Shown here in pieces: positions 37,681 through 50,326 of a stretch of DNA of 64,000 nt. The stretch's first letter is position 1; every line of letters starts with the position of its first letter. Location: the NCBI RefSeq assembly GCF_900496995.4, contig NC_044007.1, positions 76,918,742-76,982,741 on the forward strand, read 5' to 3'. Made by a program: the position numbers and the translations under genes. The DNA comes from Aquila chrysaetos chrysaetos (taxonomy: Eukaryota; Chordata; Aves; Accipitriformes; Accipitridae). The notes below the pieces were generated by a model. The model was not told the DNA's origin. It did not search any database and saw only the letters and a program-made list of their open reading frames with translations.

Positions 37681-40600
37681 TGTTCTTAAGAGGCTGAGTA
37701 TAGCTTCTTGTACTGCTGACTAAACAGAAAAAAATTTAGGGTCCATGGGAAGACTGTATATAAACACAAAAAAAAGCAAAGGACAGCAGTAACAGGTTGG
37801 AAGATCCAGGGGGGGAAATGTCTTCCTTTTTTTAAACACCTGTCACCGTGAAAGGTGTAGTCACCGCTTTATATACGGAAAATAGAGCAGCCATATGGGT
37901 CCTAACAGAGGTTAAATTGGTACAGATGATTAGAAACAAAGTATGTAGACACAGAACTCTAAGAAACAGACCTCACCTCAGCAGCATGCAACGCTCTGTC
38001 TTGATTGAAGCGCATGTTTGTTATTTCTCCTCTGACCCATCTGCCAGTTTCTTCCTCCCAAGCCCACTGCCTAGTACCAATACTTTATGCACACAGTACT
38101 CTTCTATACTTAACAGAACCTCAGGTTATTCAGCATTATCTTATCCCCATATATTTTAGACCTACTGATGGCAATTAAAACTGAAAGATGTGAAATTTTT
38201 GAATTGTCGCAAAACATTGCTATGGTCACGCTCAGACAGATAACAGAAAAGAGTCCTTAACACGTATTTCCTTAGTACTATGTTCAAATAACGATAGGGC
38301 ATATACATGTGTGTTCTAGTGTTCAGAGATGGGAAAGATGAGAAAGGAGGAGGAAAAATTCCACCAACTTCTCCCATGCTAGGCAGTACTGAAGTATACT
38401 GTCAGCATCAATACACTGCCCACAGACAAACCAGACTACTTTTTTGTTTTTCTCATACAGTTTGTGTGTTTGGTGCACTGTGCAATTCCAGCCTCTTTCA
38501 CTGTTTGAGCATCACATAAATATTAAACAAACACTAAACACTTACTCTGGAAAGGGTCACTGGAAGCACTATTTTGCTTATTCCGTTTGTGGAATAGAAG
38601 CAAGAACTTCATAGAACAGCCATTGAATCCAAGCTTACTGCTCTGATCAAATGAAATGGGTACCAAGATTTTTTAGGATAAAAGAGGGATGGATGCACAA
38701 GGGGAATTTCTACACATGGCAAAACTCTTCACAATGTCAAGACATAGAGTTTGCAGGAAATCATGCACTTCCCACTTGTTTCACATACCAGTTTTAGAAG
38801 AAACTCAAGACTTACCTAAAGAAAGCAAGGGAAGAAATCTCTTAACTTCTTTCTTTCCTTGTAAGTTCTACCTCATTCTATCATCCTCATTACAGCAGTG
38901 TTAAAAGTGAGAGAAAGACTTCCATAATGTTATTGCTAACATCATCTGCCTCACATTTTAGATGACTGAAGAGCAGGAAATACCTTTTGGAGTCAGAAAA
39001 AGGGATGAAAATTTTTAACAGTTGAAAAGCTCTCCTGAAATCTTGAATTATTAAAAAAAACCCCAAACACCCCAAATCTGTTATTTTTTTCCTGCTTCGC
39101 TGTTTCACTGTTTAGCTCTCATAACCCACTCTCCATGGGTTAACATTTTGTACAGATCCAAAGAAAAGCTGAGAGTTTCACTTCAATTATGGCTTGGGCC
39201 AACATCTGTATCACATCTAACAGTGCACAACAGAAAAACAGTGATCAGCTGGAAGAAAACAAGGGCAACTGCAGAATATTTGTGTACCTGTTTTCAACAT
39301 TTTATATAAGGCTCATGCCGTACACAGAATCATTTGCATACTTAGCCCTCTGTTTCTAGCTTCCTGATGATAAACTCCTTGACATTCCTTTCAATGTTAT
39401 AACTGTCCCATTTGTCCTATTCTATGATTATTAATGGGACTATGCACATCCTCTTTCAGGGAGAGGTTGAGGGGGGCAGAAAAGTTTTGTTATGCACGTG
39501 CAAAAACCCCACATCTGTTTATAAACAGTAATGGCATAAGATAAAATTGTTCATCCTATTAATAGTGATAGCCCCTTAACTAAACTAAGAGGAGAGTGAA
39601 AGGGAAGTATTTGAGAGATCAGTTCTCGTGTTAGTGGAGAGTTTATGTTCCTGTGTTAATAAATCTAAGTGGTATTCTAAATGTCTATGTATCTGCAGCA
39701 CCAGAAGATTTCTCTAACAGTTAAAAGAGGCCTGTGGTTCTATCCTAAGCTGTACAAGCATCATCAGAAGCAGACAGACATAATTTGCCCTGATACTGTC
39801 CCCATCTGTTATTTGCTCAAATGTTGCTGCAGCTAGGGGAATATGGGCTAATGTTCCAGATTTCAAGACAACGTCATTGCCACAAACAATTTCAAAGATT
39901 ATTATTTTCCACAACTGTCAAGTTCAATATTTTCCTTCAGAGATTAAATAATATTTTGTTCATGATGGAGGAAAAAAAGCTAAATATATAGGCAACGAAT
40001 ATACTGAAAATGAAGTTTCAAGGCAGTTTGTAAAAAACCAAATGAACAAAAAAGTTCTCCTCCTCTAAAAAAAAAAGTACAAACAATCCTTTGTCCAGAT
40101 GGCAGGTACATTTTTCTAGAAGTCATGATCTAAAAACCAGGTAAAACACAGATGCCTAGTATGGTCATCTACAGAAATTGCAGCTGCGATCCCATTCCAG
40201 GATGCTGTTATAAATTGCCTATTTCTAGCCTCATGAGTGCAGAGTCATAATGACTCTTGTTTATGCCTCCTATACAAGGGAGCCATGGCCCACTAAACAA
40301 GAGCACAAATATAAAACATACTGGTTGCTCTCTACTGCCTGCAAGAGAAGCCTGCACACTGGATGTGCAAACTACAGATCTTCTGTGCTAAGTAGCACCA
40401 GTGTGCTTTGAAAAGTAGAACCACTGGTGTGCTATAAAGTTCCCCTACCTGCTTACTAAGTGATAACCTCTTTGGGAAGAAAGGAGGTTATGCAGACACT
40501 GCTTTGCAAACAGCACATGGTATAGAGGTCGTGCAACCACTATTTAACAGGGCAGGAGGCAAATATACTTAAATGGGTGCTGCTAGTGGGAAGAAAGCAA

Positions 40601-43149
40601 AAAGGGGGAAGTGGGCTATAGCCTCCTTTGTGCCCCTTAGTAATATCAATATCTGCAGGTACAAGCTCATGAAAACTTTCTTTAAATATTTTGTTGTCAA
40701 GATACGTACCTAACACTTGGCACTTTTATCCCAGTCAGACACTACTATTTCATAAACTGTGAAGGCAGCAGCAGGATTCTAGAGGGTGTTGGTGTGTGTC
40801 CTTTATATATTTTGCATATGAAGAATGGCAGACTGGTTAGAGAGCTGGATGGGATTTGGCCCATGTCAGGGAACACCGTCAGCATGCAAGTAACCCTCCA
40901 CTGTGGTCTGTGCATTGCCACAGAGAGACAACTTTCTAATCTGTGACAGCAATCCATTCTCTTCTTTTGGACATAGGCCCAATTTACTAAGGCTGGGTCT
41001 GTCCAAAGGTATGTTCCCATCTATTAAACAACAAAAAAATGGCAGTTTAATGGCCAGTGGCATCCTGGCACTTTCAGGAAAGGTTTAATTAAGGCTACTA
41101 TAATCAGATATGTATTGATCGTTTCCTCACAGTGTGAATCCTGATTGGTAAAGCTGTGTTATCCTCCAACTGGTTATGAAAACGTCACCCACTTATGGCC
41201 AAATCCTGTTATTTTATCAAATAGTTCTCCACAGGCTTCATGCAGTTGCATATTTCAGTACTTTGTACCACCTCAGGGCAGACAGTCAGATACCCTTTTT
41301 GGAAATACCAGCATCTAGAATCTCTGGGATTACTATTTACTTTAAAAAAAAAGAAAAAGATGGGCTAAAGTGGTATATGATAATGAAAAAGACTTCTTTA
41401 TGATGATTACCTCCCCTCTAAATTTTCAGGAAGTAACTGAACACTCATCCAAAAGCAAAGAAGTCACCCTGACTTCATTAGGAATTTGCTCTGGAGGAAA
41501 AAAAATGTAGAGTTAGTCCTGCAATGTCTCAGAATTTGTTATATGCCTGGATAAGCTTTTACAACTCACTTTGTTAAATTATCAGCATTACACTCTTATT
41601 CAAAGTGATTAAATGTCAATAATGTAGAGACAGAATGCTATAAGGGAGTAGACTGAAAGGGCTTCTAATAGGACAGGGACTGTCACTGTTACCATACAAA
41701 ATCAGTTGTTCAGTTGAAGTAGTTTTCCATCTAGCAATTGTCTCTGTAATTAGGGAGATAACTTCTGTCAGCCTGGGATAAACCTCATAGCTCTGAGGAG
41801 ATGTATGTTTATCTCTTGTTCTGCTTGCTTTCTCATCTCTTATTAAAATTCATCCACGTTCCAGATAAAATAGATATAGTAGCAAACTAAGAATATGGAT
41901 AAGCTATCCCTCCACTTTGAAAACAAACTGCCCCCTCATACTATCAGTGCTTCCATGTTTGAACTTTCCAGCTTTTTTCTCACTCTGCTGTCAAGCACTT
42001 CATCTGCCTATTCCTTCCCTTGCAATTCCTTGCAGACGCTATGTCCTAGCTGATGGATGCTTCATTACTCTCCCAGAAGAAGGACAGGCAAAACAGGAAG
42101 CATTTATAAAGAACTGGGCTGAATATGTTGCTTTAGCTGGGGAAAAAAAAAAAATCCAACACATCACAGGAAAAAAACTTCAGTCAAGTTTCCTGGAGCT
42201 GAGAGTTGCTAAAACAGTCAGTCCCTTAACTTTGGGAAATCTGTTCCTCAACAAGGTTACAGAGTCGCTTTTCCCTCAGACTGTCCAAAATGCTCAAAAT
42301 TAAATGGAATTGTTAACTAATGAACAAGGCCTTTAAGCAACATAGAGCACAGGCTGTATTATGCGCTTGTTACCATTTAGCACACATATCATGTGCAAAT
42401 ATCATTTCATAATGTAGATTTGTGAAAAGTCTAAATCATACTAAGAAAACAGTTTTAAGACACCCATCAGTATGCTGTTGGCAATCTGCTTTTATTAAGC
42501 ACATGTTAATGGAGAACTGAAGACACTCGGTTACTTGAAAAGAGATGTATCTATTTTGCAAATATCTAAAAGGTATCTACTAAGCTTATGCTTTGGTAAC
42601 TGCTAGTAATGACGTTATCTTCTCAGCTTCTTGCAACAGTCCTGAGAAATCACAGGACTGAGCGCTTAGAAATGCACATTTATAAAGTGCCTGCACACTC
42701 TTGGACAAAATTGTCTTAGCTATGCAAATATCTCACTAAAACCCTGTATAACTACATATGAGCCCTAAGGATAGTAATCTTCCATTTGTTGAATTACTGG
42801 TCACCAAACTTTGCAATTTCCAGGAAACAATATATTTGCTGAATCAGTCTCCTGACCTTCCATTCGCTCTAACCAGGGGCTTGTTAACAACTAAGCAAAC
42901 TTTGGCATCATTATCACTCACTCTGTAACTGGGTATAAATAGTTGATTTTGTGATCCCAGGAATTAAAAAAAAAAATTAACAAAGCATATACACATAGTT
43001 TGGCCCCAGTGTTTTAACTACCCTTAACATTTAATACTGTCATAAACACTATGATAGATGACTTTAACATTTTACTGGCTTGAGTGTCAAAATTGGATGA
43101 TGAGCAAATAATAAAATGGGATGTCATCAAGAGCACTCACCGGTGATTT

Positions 43150-43190
43150 CCAATCAGGAAATTCCAATCAGGAAATCCCAATCAGGATCA
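43150..43190 (+). repeat. Three tandem 14-bp units with CCAAT boxes
   Basis: Units CCAATCAGGAAATT (43150-43163), CCAATCAGGAAATC (43164-43177) and CCAATCAGGATCA (43178-43190) follow head to tail. Each carries CCAATCAG, which fits the NF-Y consensus core. It may be a small tandem duplication or a cluster of binding sites. Confidence 0.65.
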
Positions 43191-43368
43191 AGAAACTGTA
43201 TGACTGTCTGCCTCTGTTCCCTGCGTAGCTCATTCCATAATCTATAAATACATGAGCACCAGCAAAATCAAAATTCCTCCAAAGTGCAATGGCAGCCTCC
43301 ACTTTATTTTAAAAATACCGGAGTAGGAGTTTTCCCCCCTCTCCTTAGAGTACTTACTAAGGAAAATG

Positions 43369-43404
43369 GAGACTGGTTTCAGTCTTCCTGGAGAAACCAG
43401 TCTC
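43369..43404. repeat. Perfect 12-bp inverted repeat, 12-nt loop
   Basis: GAGACTGGTTTC (43369-43380) is the exact reverse complement of GAAACCAGTCTC (43393-43404). It lies 180 bp from the CCAAT array. No known family is recognised. Confidence 0.6.
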
Positions 43405-46039
43405 AGCTCTTTTCTATATCTGCAAAGAGATAAAATGGCATCTCCTTCAGCCCACCAGGGTGAAATAATAATCCAATTAAAGGTTACAATCAATTCTGTG
43501 GAATTTTCTAGCCAACAGTACTCTTCCAAGATATAACAAAGAACTGAAAACTCTGAACCAGGAAGATAATGCAACAGAGGACCATAGCTGAGATAGAGAA
43601 ATCCTCCTCCTCCTAAAACATAGAGTTTCTGCAGGTTACCTCATGACCATATTTGTTCATAATGTCTTCTTGCAGAGGAAGCAGAATGAATCATCCTTTA
43701 CTGTTTCCTGATTCAGTACTGCAGCTTGTAGACTACAGCATACCTACAGAAATGGAGATAACCTTCCTACTCCAGTGGCCAAATCAAGCCACTAAAAAAA
43801 AGGAAATAGACACCTGCCTTCAGGAGAGCATTCAGGGCCATGGTAGGAACAACATTACTTTCCTATATGAGTCTTCATAGGGGCAATATTCAAAGATAAA
43901 TCCTGAGCCTTAGGCTTTTATGCTGTCTCACACTAAATATCTATTCATCAAGTGAGCTGACTAGATGCTCTGCTGAATATGCTGCCTTTTGGGGATCCCA
44001 TGAAAAGCCTTTCTGTTCAAATCCCAAAGCTAACCTCAGCTAAATCCAGAGGATTAAAAGAACAGCCCTCTGCTTCTACAATATTTTTTTCCCCATAAGA
44101 AGAAATAATGCAGACCATCTGAAGATTTGAAAATGCTAGGCTGAATATGCATAATAGAAAATCCCATAAGGATGCCAGCTGTGCATTTATGGATGGATGA
44201 AAAGTACAGGCTGTTGGTTGTGCAGTCATTTTCTTAGAGATATTAAGATCTGCTGCTAAAGAGCAGGAAAATGCAGTCACAGAGCCCACAGCTGACAAGC
44301 TCTATTGATGAAGGGCTTGGTTTTTTGCAGAGGCTTGTTTTCTAGATGTCTGAGAAAGCAGGAAGGAGGTAGGGGATTGACATGACTGGTGAGTTAGACT
44401 GGAACAAATTCATATCAGGGTTTTTGTTTTGCGGTGGGCATGGTGAAAAAATAGCCAGGTTTGTGATCATGAGGAGAGCATGAGTCAGTAAAACTGCCTG
44501 AGCTCTTTCTGGGTCAGCATGGGGGATAGCACAGGCTGCATGTCAGGAAGCAAAGGGATTTATGGGGAGCTGAGAGTTATAACTGTTACAAGATAAAATT
44601 GTGATAGATATGTCTACGGTGATAAAATGATGTAATTTTAGTTGTGTTTTGAGCCAAGGCAGAGAGGGAGGGAGGCAAAAATTTCCATGGAGGTGCTGAG
44701 TCCCTCCTTCCATTCACACAATCTCTGTGGGGCAATCACATAGCACGTGGGCAGCTGGCTGCTGGTACAGCCATTCCCTCCGCCAGCTGGGACACCGTCT
44801 GTGCTCCCTCAGGAAAGTATAGCACACTCGCTGGTAAACACGGTGGCAAAAATAAGGCCTAGGAGAAATCACAGTAAGTTCACTGGTCTGTTAAATCTAT
44901 GCTCTTCCTGTCAAAAAACGTCTCCTTTGATACTTCAAAAACACAGTAGGAGAGTGATTGATTAGATACCAGCCAAGTGCACCTCTGTATTGGTGGAGGG
45001 ACCAGAGGAAACCCCAAGCTGTGAGGGCATCACATCTCCCAAACAAAGTTTTGTCCTCTCCAAAGTGAGCTCACTTTGCTCTCCTGCTCAGTGGCTGTCA
45101 GCAGTTTAGATTTAATTTAGCCTAAAAAAGATCAAGGCAGGCTTCAAAATATTTGTAAAGCATTCATTGATTAATCTGAAGCCAAAATGTCACACTCTTT
45201 AAGCCATAATTCTAGGACACAGCTGTCTGTTACTGGTGTCATTTAAATTTTCATTTAGTGTGACAGCACTTCGTCATAGTCTTGTTTAATTTACCTTCAA
45301 TTAGGATGTTGTTGTAATTAAATTCCATCAGAACTACTGGATTATATCTCAGCTGAATACATTGAGGGATTTATACAGCCTTATTTCTCCAAAAGCAGAA
45401 GGAAAAAAATTTAAATAATTCATTACTTTGCTTAAAAAAATTGTGAGTAAATAGCTTTGGCACAGCCACATATCACATCTTCTCAGGATGTGCACGTACA
45501 CACAGGTATACATGTAAATCAGCATTCTTCTTTGACTAAGGCTGCTGACAATTCAGAAGGTGCTGGCTGAACCTTGTTTGATGGCTAGCTCTAAGTAATA
45601 GCAGATTCTTTTCATTACTTGTACAAAAATGTGGATATTTGATCAGATGAAAACACTTCTCTTTCTATATCCAAAGAATTTGTATTGGGACATACAATGT
45701 GACAAAGATAATTTGATACCATTCATATTTGATTGCTTTGTTAGCTTAAGTTTGAAAGGAAAACAACATCTGCCTGTTGCCAAAGTCCATTTCCCTTTGA
45801 ACCACGCTTGGATAAAACTCACAGCTGAAGCAATTTACAGCATGAAAAAAAAAATTGTCATTGTTTTGCTTATAGAACAGTTTTTTGTACCTTTCATAGT
45901 TTGTACTGTGCTTAAAATAGTGGAGAAGATATTAGATTTCTGTCTGAATATTAAGCTCTTCCTGTTTTAAAACTAACTTTGTAATTGTAAGTTAATATTC
46001 AATATACTTGTACTTCCTCACCAAGTCTGAACAGAAAAA

Positions 46040-46053
46040 GGGGGGGGGGGGGG
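46040..46053 (+). repeat. G14 homopolymer
   Basis: An uninterrupted run of 14 G follows an A-run, and GGCAGGGCAAC continues the local G-richness. It resembles the other + strand G tracts at 11.0 and 55.9 kb. Confidence 0.85.
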
Positions 46054-48282
46054 CAGGGCAACACTGGTGTGTGAACACTGGGTATGGCCCAATATCACAG
46101 GAGGGTCAGCCCTCTCCAAATGGAAAAACCCCATAACAGCAGCACAACCTGTCTGTGGGGCACCCTTTCAGTAAGCATCAAAGATCGTGGAAGCTTGGGA
46201 TGATTTGTTCATCTTCTTGATTAACAAATTCACAGTCTTCATTACTGTGCAGTGCATATATCACTTTATGACTGCTATTTCCCCATCTCAAATCTGTCTG
46301 CACTCTGCACCTGCCTGACCCAAACCTTGATGGTTGTAACACCCTGAAAGATCAGCCCATAGCTCTGAAGTGCTTCAGAGTGAAACAACACAGACCACCA
46401 GAGTGTTAGTAGTTCTAAACGAAAGGGACTAGAAAGAACAAGTGATCAAGAAGACACGTAAAATGACAAAAAGAAATATATTCCAGGATTCAGTGTTTGA
46501 GATCCCATATGATAAACAGTGAATGGATATGAACTGTTTGACAAAGTATCCTATTTTGTGAAATCAGCTTTATCCATTGTGAATTAAATGTACTTTGATT
46601 CTGTTGGGGTTGAAATTTCCATCTAGGAATAAAATAGACCTGTGTGTTGATACTGAATTTGGACTTGCATAAGCTGTGGTCTCACAACTGTGATGAGCAT
46701 AGGTCATACTAGTGTTGTCGTAAGTTAAAAAATAAAATATTTTTTTTGAAAATTAACAGTAAAGTTAAAACAAATTATTAGGTAGACTAAAAAAGTACGG
46801 CTTCTTAAAAAACATCTCTGAGCAGTGGAAATTTTATTTTACTTCATATAATAAATTACAAAGATTTATCCTGTTTCTTTATGAATTACTACTTGAATAC
46901 TTCTTAAATATCACTACAGCTATTTACGCTACTGTGCAGGCAAGGTGGAACAACAATGGGAGAATGTACACCTACTCTTCCAGTCTTATCAAACCTTGTC
47001 TACTAGTCTTGTCCCTACTCATCAGCACAGTAACAGAAATAATTGCTGGACAACTCGCAGTTTCATCTTTTGTACAACACTGCTTCTAACAGTTAACAGA
47101 ACTGGAGATAAAGGCAAGGACTGAACCTACTTTGAGAAAACTGCCAAAGGTGCCATTTTCCCCCCAAAATACACACATGCTGTTCTCATTCATAAACTGA
47201 AAGAACAAAAGCGTTCCTAAAAAAGATGGAAAAGAAAAAGAAATGTCTGCATTTTCAATTTATTTCCTTGGGATCTTTGCCCTCATATGACTTTGGACAC
47301 AGGGACTGAAGCACAGCGTCCTAGATCTTGCCACTGGCATTGGTTTCTCAGCTGTGGGCAAGAGAGATGAACTTATCACCTCCTCCTTTGTATGGTTTTT
47401 TTCATGGAGAAGCGAGGGACTTCTGACAGTTATTGTTGATAAATGGTGAAAGCACATTTTTGTCTTTATGGGAGGCACTTCCCTGTTATTACAGGCCAGG
47501 TCTCCTACACTCTGCTCCTGATGTGGAGTGACCTTTAGAGTCCCCCACTTACAAAGAGCTGCTTCCTTGAAAAACATTCCATTGCTTTTTCTCCAAAAAA
47601 TATAGAAACCAGGAGACCTTCACCTAAAATAACAGACAAAGGTCTCATGTTTGTCAGCTGCCTTCTTGCAAGAAAATTAAGTAACGATGGGGCCTTAACT
47701 AGTTGGTAAGTTTATACTTCTAAAAACATCTTCTCAAAATCCATTCCAGCTAATATAAACAAATAAACCTGCCTAGACCTTGTTTGCATTTGGCTATTTT
47801 CCTTATATAGGAAAGCCCTTATTGGTTATCTGTGGTAATATTTTATGTGTTCAGTCAGGAGCACTTACTCCACTCACTGAAGCACTGATAGCACTTGATA
47901 TTATTTTGATATGTTTCATCAAATAATGCTTTTAGAGTATGCAGTTTTACCTCTTCTCTAATCCCATGTTTTCTTCTGTTCGTTGCCAATAAAGATGGCT
48001 ACAGGCAGCAGCAAAATTATGCTGAAGAGAAAAATAGTGCAACATAGAGCTTCCTACCTTTAAATAATTCAGGTACTGCTGACTGTGACCAAAATTTGTT
48101 GCCATCTGTCAGTAAGTAGATTTAATTTAGTTAAACACGACAATCCCTTCCTACTAGACAGCTGTCCACATAAACCACGGCACCCCACGTTGAAAAATCT
48201 CAGCAGAAAGACCAGTAAGTGAATGAACGTGGAGTTTTATCCCTATTCAGAACCAATAAAGAATACATGTATTTCAATTTTT

Positions 48283-48328
48283 TAATATATATATATATTT
48301 ACATATATGTATTTAATATATATGTATA
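48283..48328. repeat. (TA)n microsatellite and AT-rich low complexity
   Basis: TAATATATATATATA is followed by ACATATATGTATTTAATATATATGTA-type sequence. It is simple low-complexity DNA. Confidence 0.8.
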
Positions 48329-50296
48329 GGGAACAAAAAATATTTTCTCGTATTTTAGGAGCATATATGCTTCATGGCAACTATAGTTAAATAATTATGA
48401 CCTAGTTTTTCTTACATCAGTATCTCAAACTGAAGACTTTACACATAGCTAGATTAATAGGAATCCCAAAACCCTACATTCCCCCCAAAATTACCAGACC
48501 TTTTGCATTTTCCATTCAAACCCAAGATTTTTAAATAGTGCTATGGGACTTTCACAAACCTATCAGTGGCATTTCAGACAGTACAGTATCACATTCAGTT
48601 CATGCTCTCTTTTGGCAATTTAACTTAGCAGAAGTGAGGGTGACCCTCTTTCTGCAAGGAGAGGAATTTGTTAGTCACAAGGAGCAGATCAAAACTATTA
48701 GAACCTATGTAAGTTTGACTGGATGGATACAAGACAAATATTGACTAAAATAAAAACTTATTGATCCTAACAACTTTTCAAGCTATCACTCAGATTGTTA
48801 TCATTCCTGTGCCTTGAAATCTCGGATCTGCAGAAGCAGAGCGATCCATATGCAATAGACAGAATCAAGGTACTTTACTGAATGCATGAAAGTATGCACT
48901 TAATTTATAACAGAGAGCAGAAAATCTCGTTACTGGTAGTTGAGAAGAGAGACTCTTATGTCACTACTGTAAACCACCACAATCACCTGAGCAACCTCTT
49001 CTCTTTAGCAGTATCAGCCTCATATTTGTATTAAGGGATTTGGTAAGTACCCATGTCTAACTTGAAAATAAATGTCCTTCCTCTAGCAGCTAAAAAACCC
49101 AAAGTTCATAGGTACATGATTATAATTAGACCATGCTTCATGCTTCCACTGCTCAAATTCAGGGACTCTGATCTGAAGCTGGGGTTAGCCAGGAGGACTA
49201 TGCATCACCACTGCCAGTTAAAAATATTCTCATTTATCTCCCTACAAAACATTTCAACTACATTCACTGAAGTCTGGAGTTGTCAACATTTACATATATT
49301 ATATATAAGCTTTCTCCCACTAGTAATCTTTCTATATTCATCCCCAATGAATTTTTTCATGGGGTAACAAAACTTGCTTTTCAGTTTCCAGCACAGCAAT
49401 ATACATTCACTGCAGCCAGAAGCTATAAGGAGAAAGTTTAAAACTGTTTTGCTCAACCATTAATCGAGATAAAGTTCGCTAGTTTATATTAAGACTAGGC
49501 TTACCTTCTAACTTGGTTGCTGCTGCTACTCTTTTATGAAGTTAATGATACTTTTACATTTTTATACATTATCCATTATTCTCTGCGTACTAAGTAATAT
49601 TTAGATCAAAAGAATCAGATCTCCCATGGAAATAACTTGGCTTTACTGCTGCCACTGTGAAAAATACTATTCCATACCCCAGGTACATACCCATCCCTAC
49701 TCTGCACATTCTTCCATATTACTGTTATACTTGAGTGATGTTGAAGTTGCTGTACTGCTTACTGAAAGGGCAGGAAAATGGCTCTCGAGGACTATAAATG
49801 GATAGTTCAGGTATAACACTATAAGCTCACTGCACAAAACTCAACCATTTAGATTCAGCAAATGTCCATCTCAGGAGCTGACTTACTTCTATACGAGCCA
49901 AAGGTTGATGGTGACCTCACTTTAGTTATCTACAAGGTTTAGATTTTAGCTTCCTCCATATCATTCTTAATTAATACACTCTAATAATTCATTTATCAAC
50001 ATGCTATTAAAAAAATCAGTAGATTTTAAAGATTTAAACAATTAAGGACTATCATTTTAATAATTATTATTATAATGTGGAAAGGGAGGGAGGATAGCAG
50101 CAAAAAGCAAAGTGTACCACAAAAAATAAAGTTTTGTAACAAAACCAGCAAAAATTGGTCTGTCCAGGAAAAGACCATTTTTATTTTATTCTTACTGGTT
50201 TTACCACCAAATTTCAAATTCTCCTTAAAGAAAATGTCTTCACTATTTTCAATGTAGAGATGTAACACAAAGTATCCAAAATGATTTTGGAGTTTG

Positions 50297-50326
50297 GTTT
50301 TTTTGTTTGTTTGTTTGTTTGTTTTT
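50297..50326 (+). repeat. (TTTG)n microsatellite
   Basis: About five to six uninterrupted GTTT units are flanked by T-runs. It is a simple repeat. Confidence 0.85.

Larger units (their letters stand above)
37700..47552. other. AT-rich unique DNA, no gene seen
   Basis: No gene or transposon is recognised. The local structures are listed separately: a CCAAT array, a 12-bp hairpin and a G14 run. The frame at 41917-42303 (128 codons) and the one at 45629-45970 (113 codons) contain no recognisable motifs and cross A-rich tracts. Confidence 0.5.
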
